From Flavobacteriales bacterium UBA4422 (GTDB lineage Bacteria; Bacteroidota; Bacteroidia; Flavobacteriales_G; Salibacteraceae): a DNA stretch of 64,000 bases. Below are positions 25,227 to 34,784 of the stretch, piece after piece (position 1 is the stretch's first letter; every line of letters starts with the position of its first letter). The stretch covers positions 1 through 64,000 of the forward strand of contig DGQE01000031.1 in NCBI GenBank assembly GCA_002389645.1, in the 5' to 3' direction. The translations under genes and the position numbers were made by a program. The notes beneath the pieces were generated by a model. The model saw only the letters and a list, made by a program, of their open reading frames with translations, did no database searches and was not told the DNA's origin.

Positions 25227-28200
25227 TGAGGTTGTTATCCTTTACACTTTTCATGATAGTAGTAGTTTTAAACACTATTGCTCAGTACAACCCAATTCAA
25301 CTTCCGAATACATACGCATCAGACGATAATCCTAATTACTGGAAAAATAGGAAGCCGCATTCAGCCTACTGGCAGCAAGATGTATACTATAATATCAAGG
25401 CGAAGCTAGATGACGAAAAGGATTTGATTTCAGCCTTGATGCATTTGGAATACACCAATAATAGTTCTGATACGCTATCTCAATTGGTGTTTCATCTCTA
25501 CCAAAATGCTTTTGAGAAGGGTTCATATGCCTCTGATTTTCATGGTATAATACCAGAAAAGGACGATACCCTATTTCAAAGAACGGAAGTATATGATGTA
25601 ACGGTGAATGATATGTCCGTTCAAGTGGAGCTAGATAATACGATCATGCTCGTGAAGCTTACTTCGCCTTTGCTTCCAGGTGAAATAGCGAATGTTGATT
25701 GTTCATTCAAAACCCAGTTTGGTAAGATTAGCGGGCGAATGAAAATGTATAATGCATGGGGATTTAAGCACTACAACGTAGTGCATTGGTATCCAAGAAT
25801 ATCCGTTTATGATCATAAGTTTGGATGGACCACTGATCAGCACTTAGGGAGTGAGTTTTACGGTGATTTTGGTGCTTTTGATGTTGAACTCGATTTACCA
25901 GAACAATATGTGTTAGATGGAACAGGAGTTTTATTGAACCGAAATGAAGCGCTTCCGAAGGGTCTCATGGAAAAATTGTCTATATCCAACTTTGCAAATA
26001 AGCCTTGGAATGAAAGACCATCTGAAGTAATACCAGCTTCTTCGAAAAGAAAAGTATGGAAGTTTCATGCAGAGAATGTCCATGACTTTGCTTGGACAGC
26101 TGATCCAACATACAGAATCGGAGTGGCAGAGACTATTTTGAAAAGTGGTCATAAAGTGACGTGTTATGCGCTAGCTCAGGAGCCGCACGCTGCACGTTGG
26201 CAAAATGCTGCTGAATATGCGGCAAAGGTGATTGATGTTTATTCCGAAGATTTTGGAGAGTATGTCTACCACAAGATGATTGTGGCTGATGCTCGAGACG
26301 GAATGGAGTACCCGATGCTTACATTGGATGGAGGTGGTGACCCTAACTATAGAAGCTTGCTAGCTCATGAGATTGGCCATAATTGGTTTTTTGGTATGGT
26401 CGGCAATAATGAAAACTATCGAGCAGCCTTGGATGAAGGGTTCACACAATTTCTTACTTCTTGGTCAATAAGTGCCCTTGAAGGAGATACAATAGAGTAT
26501 AGTCCTCACGGAGAAACTTTTAAGAAGCTATATCAAGAAAAGTCAAATGTTCGAGACCAGCAGGTGTACAATGGCTTCTATTATGCCAGCATAATGCAAG
26601 GAGAGAGTCCAAGGCTAAATGCGCACTCCGATCAATTTAAACAACCTTATTTGTATGGCCAGGTATATAGCAAGACCGCTACAATGCTTTATAACTTGCA
26701 GTATGTTTTAGGTGATGAATTGTTTTTAGATGCAATGAAGCATTATTTTAATCAATGGAAATTTTGTCATCCATATTTTGAAGACTTCAGGGCTAGTATA
26801 ATTCAATACACCAAGGTAGATTTGAATTGGTTTTTCGACCAATGGTTGGAGTCTGAAAAAACAATAGACTATAAGGTTAATAGCTTAAAACGGAAAAAAG
26901 GTAAGTATGTGCTGAGTTTAAGTAGGAAGGGCATGCAAATGCCTCTTGATGTTAGCTTGATTGACAGTGAGGGTAAATCTTATGACTTCTATATTCCTAA
27001 TACTTATTTCAATAAAAAATCAGACGCTACGGTCTTACCTAAATGGTATGGATGGGACGACTATAACAAAGATTACTCAGTTGAAATTGGTCTCGATGCA
27101 GATATCGAAAAAGTAACTATTGACCCATCTGGCAGACTAGCTGACGTTTATCAATTAGATAATTCTTCCAAAACTCCAGTTTCTTTTGAATGGAATGATT
27201 TTACTAAAAATAGGTTTGAAAAAAGTTACACGCTAGAATGGAATCCAACTGTTTGGTACAATGGTTATGATGGGTTGAAGCTTGGGTTGTTTTTCAAAGG
27301 AAATTACATGGAGACTTATCATAAATTAGAGGCTCAGCTTTGGTTGAATACAGGTCTTTTTCAGCAGTCTAGCGAGTTTTCTTTCTCAGATCAGGATGCA
27401 TTTAATCTATTTAACTATCGATTCAAGTATTCAGACCCATTGCGCGGAATATCTCGAGGTTTATCATACACCTACGAATTCAAGTGGGTAGAAGGCTTGT
27501 TAGCAAATGACTTCTACTTTGAAAAGGAGCTTCCAAATGAAAAAACCACAATTATTGCTGGAGTTGAAGGACTTTATAGACCAAGGTCATCAGACCTTAA
27601 TTATTTGATTTATCCAACTCTTTGGAATGCGGACCAATGGAATAATTTTTCGAAGGTTGAGCTATTGCACAACTACAGGTATGGTAGAAGCAATGGAAAA
27701 ATAAAGAGTCAGTTGAGAAGTCCTTTCTTTATGTCTGATTATAGTTATGGGTTTTTCAACTTGGATGTAATTAATAATAACCGATTTAGTTTTTTTAATT
27801 GGAGAACGAGAATTTTTGGGCAATATGGTCAAGGTCAAAATTGGGCGCCAGAGTCTCAGCTATACGCAGCAGGTGCTAATCCAGAGCAAATGATGGATAA
27901 TCAATTAACAAGATCTATGGGTATTGCTCCCGATGGTATTTACTCAATATCAAATAGCACCGGACAGTTTCAAGCAGGTGGAGGACTTAATCTTCGGGGT
28001 TACAATAACTATCTGTTACCTCAATTGAATGGTGACAGTCTTTTGAGAATGGGTTACGTGGGGCATACAGGATTTGCATTTAATACTGAATTAGAATTTG
28101 ATAACGTGGTCCAAATAGCAAATGGATTCAGAAAATTTGTTGAATTGAAAACTTACCTGTTTGGAGATGCAGGAATCATCAATATTAATCGGGAAACAGA

Positions 28201-28393
28201 GCAATTGGAGTTTTCTAACGTGCGCATAGATGCAGGAGCTGGGGCAACGTTAGAAATAAAGCGTTGGGGAAGTTTCACCGACTTTAAACCTTTGAAAATT
28301 AGGTTTGATATGCCCTTGTTTTTGAACCGTCCTCCGGCAAATGAAGAATACTTGGCTTTTCGTTGGTTAATCGGATTTGAACGTGCGTTTTAA
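25226..28393 (+). CDS. M1 family metallopeptidase fused to a C-terminal Omp85-like beta-barrel
   Basis: 1055 residues, about 400 more than ordinary Bacteroidota M1 peptidases. A signal peptide (about 1-19) leads to a gluzincin M1 domain: DGMEYPMLTLDGG (exopeptidase-like motif region) and zinc site HEIGHNW with His381, His385 and Glu404 (HEXXH-x18-E), ending near 630. From about 650 the protein changes to strand-rich sequence with aromatic girdle residues (YTLEWNPTVWYNGYDGLKLG), contains GGLNLRGYNNY with Arg924-Gly925-Tyr926, the (V/I/L)RG(F/Y) loop-6 mark of Omp85 proteins, and ends FRWLIGFERAF with a terminal Phe. A 400-residue barrel fits 16 strands. I infer a surface or periplasm-facing peptidase tethered by its own barrel. 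Cotranscribed with nadC (1-nt overlap). Confidence 0.85.
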   Translation: MRLLSFTLFMIVVVLNTIAQYNPIQLPNTYASDDNPNYWKNRKPHSAYWQQDVYYNIKAKLDDEKDLISALMHLEYTNNSSDTLSQLVFHLYQNAFEKGSYASDFHGIIPEKDDTLFQRTEVYDVTVNDMSVQVELDNTIMLVKLTSPLLPGEIANVDCSFKTQFGKISGRMKMYNAWGFKHYNVVHWYPRISVYDHKFGWTTDQHLGSEFYGDFGAFDVELDLPEQYVLDGTGVLLNRNEALPKGLMEKLSISNFANKPWNERPSEVIPASSKRKVWKFHAENVHDFAWTADPTYRIGVAETILKSGHKVTCYALAQEPHAARWQNAAEYAAKVIDVYSEDFGEYVYHKMIVADARDGMEYPMLTLDGGGDPNYRSLLAHEIGHNWFFGMVGNNENYRAALDEGFTQFLTSWSISALEGDTIEYSPHGETFKKLYQEKSNVRDQQVYNGFYYASIMQGESPRLNAHSDQFKQPYLYGQVYSKTATMLYNLQYVLGDELFLDAMKHYFNQWKFCHPYFEDFRASIIQYTKVDLNWFFDQWLESEKTIDYKVNSLKRKKGKYVLSLSRKGMQMPLDVSLIDSEGKSYDFYIPNTYFNKKSDATVLPKWYGWDDYNKDYSVEIGLDADIEKVTIDPSGRLADVYQLDNSSKTPVSFEWNDFTKNRFEKSYTLEWNPTVWYNGYDGLKLGLFFKGNYMETYHKLEAQLWLNTGLFQQSSEFSFSDQDAFNLFNYRFKYSDPLRGISRGLSYTYEFKWVEGLLANDFYFEKELPNEKTTIIAGVEGLYRPRSSDLNYLIYPTLWNADQWNNFSKVELLHNYRYGRSNGKIKSQLRSPFFMSDYSYGFFNLDVINNNRFSFFNWRTRIFGQYGQGQNWAPESQLYAAGANPEQMMDNQLTRSMGIAPDGIYSISNSTGQFQAGGGLNLRGYNNYLLPQLNGDSLLRMGYVGHTGFAFNTELEFDNVVQIANGFRKFVELKTYLFGDAGIININRETEQLEFSNVRIDAGAGATLEIKRWGSFTDFKPLKIRFDMPLFLNRPPANEEYLAFRWLIGFERAF

Positions 28394-29653
28394 CTAGCTC
28401 CAGAATTGAGCTATTTCTTCTATACGTTGACGTTCTTTCAGAATGAATGGATGACCAGATGAGTCTATGCCAATAACTTTCGGGAAAGTGCGACTGCAAT
28501 GCATTGACCAAAGTGCAAATGAATTAGCACCTGTATCCATTATGATTAGGTAATCTTGTCTTGAGGCCTCAGGTAACATTACATTTTTCGCGATGTAATC
28601 ACCACCAAAACATAAAGGTCCACCAATTGCAGTTTCTAAATTGAGACTTCTCTTTTGTACGAAGTGAGCATCCATAATTCCAAATCGGTGACTCCATTTA
28701 CCGGGCTGATAGCTTTCACGTAAAAACATATCTGCGCCAAGATGATGGGTTAATGTTTGTTGATTTGAAAATGTTTTTACCTCATTAATTTTTGAGATGT
28801 GAAAGCCTGCATTAGCGTGATAGAATCTCCCAAATTCGGTATATACCTCAATACTTTGATCAAATAGGATAGGACACTCTTTTTTTAGAATTGATGAATA
28901 GTCGGTTAGTTTAACTGTATTCTCAAAACCGTAATCAGCTGGAAAACCTCCTCCAATATCTATGTAGGCAATTTGTTCAAGACCAATTTCAGAAGCTAGT
29001 TTGCACAGTTTTTTGATTGCGCTAGCTGTTTCTTCTAGATTATTGTTTTGGGAGCTCGCATGAATATGCAATCCTATCTTGATTTTGGATGATTTAATGA
29101 ACGAAACAACAGCCCGTGCATTGGATATTGGCTCTCCAAATTTTGACCCTACAGATCCTACGGTCATGCTTGACATAGAACTAAGGCTCATCTCAGGGTT
29201 AATTCGAAGTCCAAGTTTAATATTTTGTTTTGGAGGGAAACTGCACAGTTCTTTCAGCTCATCCAAGCTATTGGCATTTATGATCACATTGGATTTGGCC
29301 TTAAATGTTTTTGAAATTTCTTCTGGTGTTTTTGCCGGTGAGTCCCAAATAATAAATGGAGCATTGGCTTTTTGAGCCAGCCATACCTCTTCAAAAGAAG
29401 CTGCTTCTGAACCAAAACTTGATAGTCCTATGTGCTCAAGAACCTTTGCTAGAGGATTTGCTTTAGTGGCAACAGCGTGCTTCCAAAAAGATGGGAATGT
29501 TTCTTTTACTAGGTTTAACTTTTGGTCAAGTCTGCTGAAATCAAAAACTATAAAAGATGTATCATGATCATCTAAAAGTCCTTGATCGGAAAGTTGTCGG
29601 GTAATTTGTGATGCCGACTCTAAAGAGATCAGTTGATGATCAGCAGAGTTCAT
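28394..29653 (-). CDS. Fold-type III PLP enzyme, diaminopimelate/ornithine decarboxylase-like
   Basis: 419 residues of the alanine-racemase/decarboxylase fold. The PLP lysine sits in HAVATKANPLAKVL (about residue 64-66), followed by FGSEAASFEEVWLAQ, FIIWDSPAKTPEEI, INANSLDELKEL, a SKFG motif, HIHASSQNN, the phosphate-binding IDIGGGFPADYG, and GPLCFGGDYIAKN, which matches the Cys-x-x-x-Asp pair donated by the second subunit in diaminopimelate decarboxylases. The substrate cannot be named. It overlaps by 14 nt with the upstream gene of a second PLP enzyme and abuts the stop of the M1 peptidase. The two PLP genes form an operon divergent from the nonulosonate operon. Confidence 0.82.
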   Translation of the reverse strand: MNSADHQLISLESASQITRQLSDQGLLDDHDTSFIVFDFSRLDQKLNLVKETFPSFWKHAVATKANPLAKVLEHIGLSSFGSEAASFEEVWLAQKANAPFIIWDSPAKTPEEISKTFKAKSNVIINANSLDELKELCSFPPKQNIKLGLRINPEMSLSSMSSMTVGSVGSKFGEPISNARAVVSFIKSSKIKIGLHIHASSQNNNLEETASAIKKLCKLASEIGLEQIAYIDIGGGFPADYGFENTVKLTDYSSILKKECPILFDQSIEVYTEFGRFYHANAGFHISKINEVKTFSNQQTLTHHLGADMFLRESYQPGKWSHRFGIMDAHFVQKRSLNLETAIGGPLCFGGDYIAKNVMLPEASRQDYLIIMDTGANSFALWSMHCSRTFPKVIGIDSSGHPFILKERQRIEEIAQFWS

Positions 29654-31034
29654 TAGTGATTTGTTCTATAACATCAATTAATTTATAGTCATCAGAAAGG
29701 TCGTGATTCTCATCAATGAGTTTTCGAATATTAGTTGACCCCAAGGCTACTCGTAAAAACGAATATGACTCATAGGCAACAGGTTGTCCTGTTGAAAGGC
29801 GGTCATATTTAGGGAAATACTTGTTCCCTTCCTTGCATAAGTGCTCATAAACCATTTTGAGTTGATCGTTGCTTAATGTCTTGCCATCCTTTTCGATTTT
29901 AAATGATATGATTGATCGATTGGTAACATCTTGGTCTACCATGATGCTGAACATTGGCTTTGACATTAAGTACTCTTTTACATGTTTATTCCAATTGCTT
30001 ATTGCATACGTCACTTCGCGTTCGCTGTAGTTTGCAAGCAATTCTGATTCACAAATCGCAGCCTCCCAACGAATTGTGAAACCTATGTTAGCCATCGCAG
30101 GAAATTTATTTCTGAGTCCTTTATACGATGGTGGGATATCAAATTTTGAATACACCTTATCAAATCCTTGTACTAAAGATTCGTCTACTTCTTTAGATAC
30201 CATTTCATTCGCATAGCTCTCAGGAACAAGCAATGCACCGCAGAAAGGAGGACTTTGATAAAACTTAGACCCAGTAATCATCAACAGGCAATTCTTTGCG
30301 AGCAATTCATTGAAAAGCTTTGGTGCTGCTCTCATTTGACAGAGGTCTACTACCCAAGTTACGTCACTGGGGCCATCCTCTATGATTGAGATGTTATCTT
30401 CAATTCCACTTTTGCTTCCAATAACGAGGTTTACAATTATTTGATGAGTTGAACGATGCTTGTCAATTGCTTCATAAATGGCCTGTTTGTGGTCGATAAT
30501 TGATCCGTCCTCATTTCTTGCAGGAAAAAGAATTGAATCAACTTGAAGGTCTTTTTTCAGAGACGCCCCCTTGTTTACGCTTTGATCAATTTGAGTCTTT
30601 TCAGAGAAGAACTTTCCTGTGTTTGCTAGAATCGACCCTGTTCCTAATTCTTCCGGACAAGTAATCAAGCTAAGAATGGGCTTGGTAGGATTTTTTATTT
30701 GCGAAAACATCAATGGATAATAACATAGGTCACTTCCAGATGGTGCAAAGAAAATATTGAAATCATCAGTATATGAGTCTTGCAATAATGCCTTAATTCT
30801 AAAGCGTTGCTTGATGCGAATGTCTTCTACGGATACTTCGTTGGTAATAAGTCGATTATATACAGTATTGACCTTTGTTCGAACATCAACGGAAAGAGCA
30901 GAACAGGTGCATGAACCTCGGTTGAGATGACCTTTTGAAGTTCTTGGGTCAACAAAGTATTTGTTTAGCCCATTTTCTTTTAATTCTATGCGCTCGTCTC
31001 CGCCCTCGGTGATTACCTTTTCTAATTCGTTCAT
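29640..31034 (-). CDS. Uncharacterised fold-type I PLP enzyme (aminotransferase-like)
   Basis: 464 residues, no named family recognised with certainty. Features of a fold-type I PLP enzyme are present: a cofactor-phosphate region FFAPSGSDLCYYPLMFSQI (about 93-111), an Asp for the pyridine nitrogen in WVVDLCQMRAAP, and a Schiff-base lysine in ITGSKFYQSPPFCGALLVP (about 256-274). Cysteines are frequent near the N-terminus (SCTCSAL). I recall similar proteins with TGSKFFxGPPFSGALLVP in other phyla, without a known activity. Translation is coupled to the decarboxylase-like gene by a 14-nt overlap, so the two probably act on one substrate. It is divergent from the glycan operon, with 132 nt to the likely ATG of the glycosyltransferase. 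Confidence 0.78.
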   Translation of the reverse strand: MNELEKVITEGGDERIELKENGLNKYFVDPRTSKGHLNRGSCTCSALSVDVRTKVNTVYNRLITNEVSVEDIRIKQRFRIKALLQDSYTDDFNIFFAPSGSDLCYYPLMFSQIKNPTKPILSLITCPEELGTGSILANTGKFFSEKTQIDQSVNKGASLKKDLQVDSILFPARNEDGSIIDHKQAIYEAIDKHRSTHQIIVNLVIGSKSGIEDNISIIEDGPSDVTWVVDLCQMRAAPKLFNELLAKNCLLMITGSKFYQSPPFCGALLVPESYANEMVSKEVDESLVQGFDKVYSKFDIPPSYKGLRNKFPAMANIGFTIRWEAAICESELLANYSEREVTYAISNWNKHVKEYLMSKPMFSIMVDQDVTNRSIISFKIEKDGKTLSNDQLKMVYEHLCKEGNKYFPKYDRLSTGQPVAYESYSFLRVALGSTNIRKLIDENHDLSDDYKLIDVIEQITNELC

Positions 31035-31166
31035 AAACGTATTCTTGAATTATGATTTGCAAAGTAATTGTAAGGTTTCTTTCATCTGATCGATTACTTG
31101 ACAATTCTTTTCAATTACTTTCCAGTTCTTCATGGTCAGCCTCGTATTATTGCGTCAGTAAAGGTT

Positions 31167-32966
31167 ATGAATAGAATAGATCTATGTGTTTTAATTTTTA
31201 GGCCACTCAAGTCTGAAGAAGTTGATGAATTGAATAGCTGTGAGTCGGAGGTTTCAGTCTTTACAATAAATGCAAAGTATGCGGCTGACTTGAAGCTGCC
31301 GATTAAAGTATTTAATAGTCAGGACTTAACAAGACACGAAGATTTTGCCAAGGAATGTATTCAAAATCTTGGGCACACTCATTCAAAATCAAACTTAAGT
31401 CTCATCGAGCAAACAACTTTCAATGGAGTGGTTTTGTGGCATCCAGTTCGATTTGGAGTTTATCATAAATTTAAAAATGCTCTGATCCAAAAGAGTATCA
31501 CTGAACAGTTCGGTTCAGACTCTATGGGCTCTATTCGAATTTACACGAATGATCAACTTTTGAATAAATTGATTCCTGATGCTGATATCAGATTAGCGCA
31601 AGTTTCAACTAACAAAACAAAAACTGTATCTCCTTTAAAATTTGCGGTCTTATTTCTAATTAGATCCCTTATCGGGTTGGTTAGAAATGGATTTCCAGAT
31701 AAGGGTAAACGAATAATACTCAATACGGTTTCTCCGCTGTCGCCTATGATTAATGCTAACGGGGATAAAGAAGTAAACGGATTAGCCCACCTGCATTACT
31801 TTTTTAAAAAGGTCGAGCAAGAAAAGGAGTTCGCTTTTGTAAGCGCAATGAAGTTTATTGGCGTGAAAGATGGTCTGTTTCCCATAGGTCAAACATGTTT
31901 TAGCTCATATCCAGCTTCAAAGATTTATCATTTCGAGAGTTTTGTTCTAATGTCTTTAATGAGCCCAAAGGCCATTAAAAGGCTTGTGAAATATTGGCGA
32001 GATCTTGGTAATATTTTTCCTGTTGATGAAAATGATATTAGTCGAGTTTTATTTGCAGATTTCAAGAAAAGAAGAGTGCAGTTTATCTACGCTGCAGTCT
32101 TGGTGTTGGGAGGTGTTCGCATGCTGGAAAAAATGGCTCCGGTGTGCATTGGTGGAGATAATGAGCACAGCTTTGTTAAACGACCAATTTTAGGAGCTGC
32201 CAAAAAAATGGGAATCACCACCTATGCAATTCAGCATGGAGATATTCATCGAAATAATTTTAATTATCGGTTTACCAAAGAGGATCCAATATCACAGCTT
32301 CATCCCGATATGACCGTTGTTTGGGGAAGGCAGACGAAAGAAGCACTAGTGGCGTCTAGCTTTTATAATCCTGATAATATCAAAGTTGTTGGGCAAATTA
32401 GAACTGATGCTATCTCTGAGTTAAAAAGCCGATTCCAAAGAGAAGCTAATAAACGACCTTATACGGTGCTTTTTGCAAGTCAGCCGTTTTTCGATCAAGC
32501 TTTACGCAAAAAGATGTATGTAGATTTTAATAAAGCAGCACAGCATCTGCCTGAAGTAAGATTTATTCATAAACCACACCCTGGTGAGACTGATTGGTCT
32601 TTTTTTAACAATATCGATGAAGAGCTTGGGTATAAAGTAAATAGATCAGATCAAGACTTGTATGTTCTTTTGGCTCAAGCTAATGCGGTTGTTACAGGAT
32701 TTAGCACTGTTGGTATCGAAGCGGCATATTTTGAATGTGACTTAATAGTTATGGATTATCAAAACGAGGATCTTGCTGGTTATGTTAATGATAAGGTGGC
32801 ATTGCAAGGGACTGATCACCTTAAGCTTATTGATTTTGTGATGCAACTTTCCTCTGGAGACATATTGCTTGATTCGGAATTACGACTTGAGTATATCAAA
32901 AGAAGAGTGCATGCAATCGATGGAAACACATCAGAGAGAGTCAAAGCTGTAATAGAATCACTTTAA
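31167..32966 (+). CDS. GT-B glycosyltransferase with HP and S motifs, possible nonulosonate transferase
   Basis: About 599 residues from the ATG at 31167; an earlier TTG at 31098 would add 23 residues without similarity to a signal. The C-terminal half holds AIQHGDIHRNNF, PDMTVVWGRQTKEAL, VVGQIRTDAI, FIHKPHPGETDW with His471-Pro472, and VVTGFSTVGIEAAYF with Ser513. An HP motif followed about 40 residues later by an S motif is the pattern of bacterial sialyl- and polysialyltransferases and of CDP-glycerol-type transferases. Position directly ahead of the CMP-sugar synthetase gene makes it the best candidate to use the CMP-nonulosonate made by this operon. The N-terminal 200 residues are not recognised. 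First gene of the rightward operon. Confidence 0.75.
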   Translation: MNRIDLCVLIFRPLKSEEVDELNSCESEVSVFTINAKYAADLKLPIKVFNSQDLTRHEDFAKECIQNLGHTHSKSNLSLIEQTTFNGVVLWHPVRFGVYHKFKNALIQKSITEQFGSDSMGSIRIYTNDQLLNKLIPDADIRLAQVSTNKTKTVSPLKFAVLFLIRSLIGLVRNGFPDKGKRIILNTVSPLSPMINANGDKEVNGLAHLHYFFKKVEQEKEFAFVSAMKFIGVKDGLFPIGQTCFSSYPASKIYHFESFVLMSLMSPKAIKRLVKYWRDLGNIFPVDENDISRVLFADFKKRRVQFIYAAVLVLGGVRMLEKMAPVCIGGDNEHSFVKRPILGAAKKMGITTYAIQHGDIHRNNFNYRFTKEDPISQLHPDMTVVWGRQTKEALVASSFYNPDNIKVVGQIRTDAISELKSRFQREANKRPYTVLFASQPFFDQALRKKMYVDFNKAAQHLPEVRFIHKPHPGETDWSFFNNIDEELGYKVNRSDQDLYVLLAQANAVVTGFSTVGIEAAYFECDLIVMDYQNEDLAGYVNDKVALQGTDHLKLIDFVMQLSSGDILLDSELRLEYIKRRVHAIDGNTSERVKAVIESL

Positions 32967-33014
32967 GACATTACTCATTAGTCCTACATTCGTGTATTAA
33001 CTTAAGTCAAGATA

Positions 33015-33731
33015 TTGAAAGATCGCATAATATGTTTGATTCCCGCCAGAGGAGGCTCCAAAAGGTTGCCTCGAAAGAATTTATTGGAGATTAATGGTCG
33101 TCCATTAATTTCATACACCATTCGTGCGGCCAAACAATCAGGAGTATTTTCTAAAATAATTCTTTCTACCGATGATGAGGAGATAGCTGATGTAGCTAGG
33201 AAAGAAGGGGTGGAAGTTGATATTCGCCCTCAAGCAATGGGACATGATGATGTGAATACCATTCAAGTGTTGGAAGAGTACTTGCAAAGAACAAGTTCAT
33301 GGTCTTCCTTTGACTTTGTCTGCAAAATGCTTCCAACATGTCCTTTTAGATCTTCTTTAGATGTTCAGAAAGGAATTCAACGCCTAATTGACACCCCTCA
33401 ATTTGACTTTTTAATTAGCGTAAAAGAATATGAGTTTCCTATAAATCTTGCGTTGAAAGAACATGAAGATTTTCAGGTAAAAATGCATGTTCCCAATGCA
33501 TACATGAAGCTTCAAAGTCAGGATCAAGAGAATTTTGTACATCCTAATGGAGGGTTTTATATTGCACGTTCACAGGCGTTTAGAGAAGAAAGAACCTTCT
33601 TTACCGATCGAATGCTTTGTTATGAAATGCCTGCAATTCGATCTTTAGATATTGACTATGATTATCAATTTCAAATGGCAAAAGTTCTAATGGAAACAAT
33701 GCCAGAATTATTTAATGACAATACAAAGTAG
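33015..33731 (+). CDS. neuA: Acylneuraminate cytidylyltransferase (CMP-nonulosonate synthetase)
   Basis: 238 residues beginning with the nucleotide-binding signature LIPARGGSKRLPRKNLL (about 8-24), then SYTIRAAKQSG, LSTDDEEIADVA, LPTCPFRSSLDV and the metal-binding LDIDYDYQFQMA near the C-terminus. It activates a sialic, legionaminic or pseudaminic-type acid with CTP. The start is TTG (33015), forced by the closeness of the signature to the start. Followed 3 nt later by neuB. Confidence 0.92.
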   Translation: MKDRIICLIPARGGSKRLPRKNLLEINGRPLISYTIRAAKQSGVFSKIILSTDDEEIADVARKEGVEVDIRPQAMGHDDVNTIQVLEEYLQRTSSWSSFDFVCKMLPTCPFRSSLDVQKGIQRLIDTPQFDFLISVKEYEFPINLALKEHEDFQVKMHVPNAYMKLQSQDQENFVHPNGGFYIARSQAFREERTFFTDRMLCYEMPAIRSLDIDYDYQFQMAKVLMETMPELFNDNTK

Positions 33732-33734
33732 AAT

Positions 33735-34784
33735 ATGCTTCAATTCGATCAGAAATTCACTATTGGTTCTTTTGAAATTTCTCAAGCATCTCCAACTTTC
33801 ATTATAGCAGAGGCAGGTGTAAATCATGGTGGTGATCTAGATTTAGCTAAACGCTTGATCGATATTGCAGCCGAAGCGGGAGTTGACGGAGTTAAATTTC
33901 AAGCGTTTCGAACTGAGAATTTGATTCTTTCAAATGTTGAGAAAGCACCATATCAAAAAAACACAACTGCTGCCTCAGAAAGTCAATTCGACATGCTCAA
34001 AAAACTCGAATTAAAGACAGAAGGCTACTTAGAGTTGAAAGCATACTGTGAATCAAAGAACCTTATTTTTTTAATTACCCCTTTTGACGAGCAGAGTCTA
34101 GAAGAATTAGAAGAAGTAGGGGTAGATGCTTATAAAATAGCATCAACGGATACCACTAATCTGCTCTTTTTGCGAAAGGTTGCGCAAACGGGTAAACCCA
34201 TTGTTTTGAGTACTGGCATGTGCGATATGAAAGAAGTTACTGCTGCTTTGGAAGAAATCAATCCAATCAATAAAAAATTAGTTTTACTTCAGTGCACAGC
34301 CAATTATCCGATTGAAGATGATGAAGCAAACCTCAATGTGATTCAAACATTCAAAGATTCATTTGATGTGGTGGTTGGTTATTCAGATCATAGCGTTGGG
34401 TTAGGAGCAGCCTTATATTCCATTCCTATGGGAGCAAAAGTGGTTGAGAAGCATTTTACGATTAATAAGGATCTAGATGGGCCAGATCATCTGGCATCGC
34501 TTGACCCAGAAGAGTTGAAAGAGTTTGTAATTAAGGTTAAGCAGATTGAGCGCTATATGGGCGGTTTTATCAAAGAGCCCACAGCATCTGAGTTTCACAC
34601 AAAAAAATCATTGCAGAAATCTTTAGTAGCAGCTGTTGAAATCACTAAAGGTGATGTCATTCAGGAAAAACACTTGATTGCAAAACGCACGGGTGGAGAT
34701 GGTGTATCACCTATCTATTACAAGAGTATTGTCGGCACTGTTGCAACAAAAGATTATCATAAAGACGATATCATTTATGTCTGA
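33735..34784 (+). CDS. neuB: N-acetylneuraminate/legionaminate synthase family protein
   Basis: 349 residues: TIM-barrel synthase domain with FIIAEAGVNHGGDLDLAKRL, DGVKFQAFRTENL, LITPFDEQSLEEL, YKIASTDTTN, VLSTGMCDM, LLQCTANYP and GYSDHS, then a C-terminal antifreeze-like (SAF) domain (about 285-349, SLVAAVEITKGDVI). It condenses phosphoenolpyruvate with an N-acylated six-carbon amino sugar to give a nine-carbon acid. The GDGVSP ending of the SAF domain fits NeuB/LegI rather than PseI, but which sugar is made cannot be decided here. Ends 8 nt inside the next gene. Confidence 0.93.
   Translation: MLQFDQKFTIGSFEISQASPTFIIAEAGVNHGGDLDLAKRLIDIAAEAGVDGVKFQAFRTENLILSNVEKAPYQKNTTAASESQFDMLKKLELKTEGYLELKAYCESKNLIFLITPFDEQSLEELEEVGVDAYKIASTDTTNLLFLRKVAQTGKPIVLSTGMCDMKEVTAALEEINPINKKLVLLQCTANYPIEDDEANLNVIQTFKDSFDVVVGYSDHSVGLGAALYSIPMGAKVVEKHFTINKDLDGPDHLASLDPEELKEFVIKVKQIERYMGGFIKEPTASEFHTKKSLQKSLVAAVEITKGDVIQEKHLIAKRTGGDGVSPIYYKSIVGTVATKDYHKDDIIYV

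Noticed and set aside
31098..31166. TTG at 31098 as start of the glycosyltransferase
   Set aside because: The extra 23 residues look like neither a signal nor a conserved region, and TTGAC followed by TACTTT fits a promoter at least as well; ATG 31167 is preferred, though not proven.
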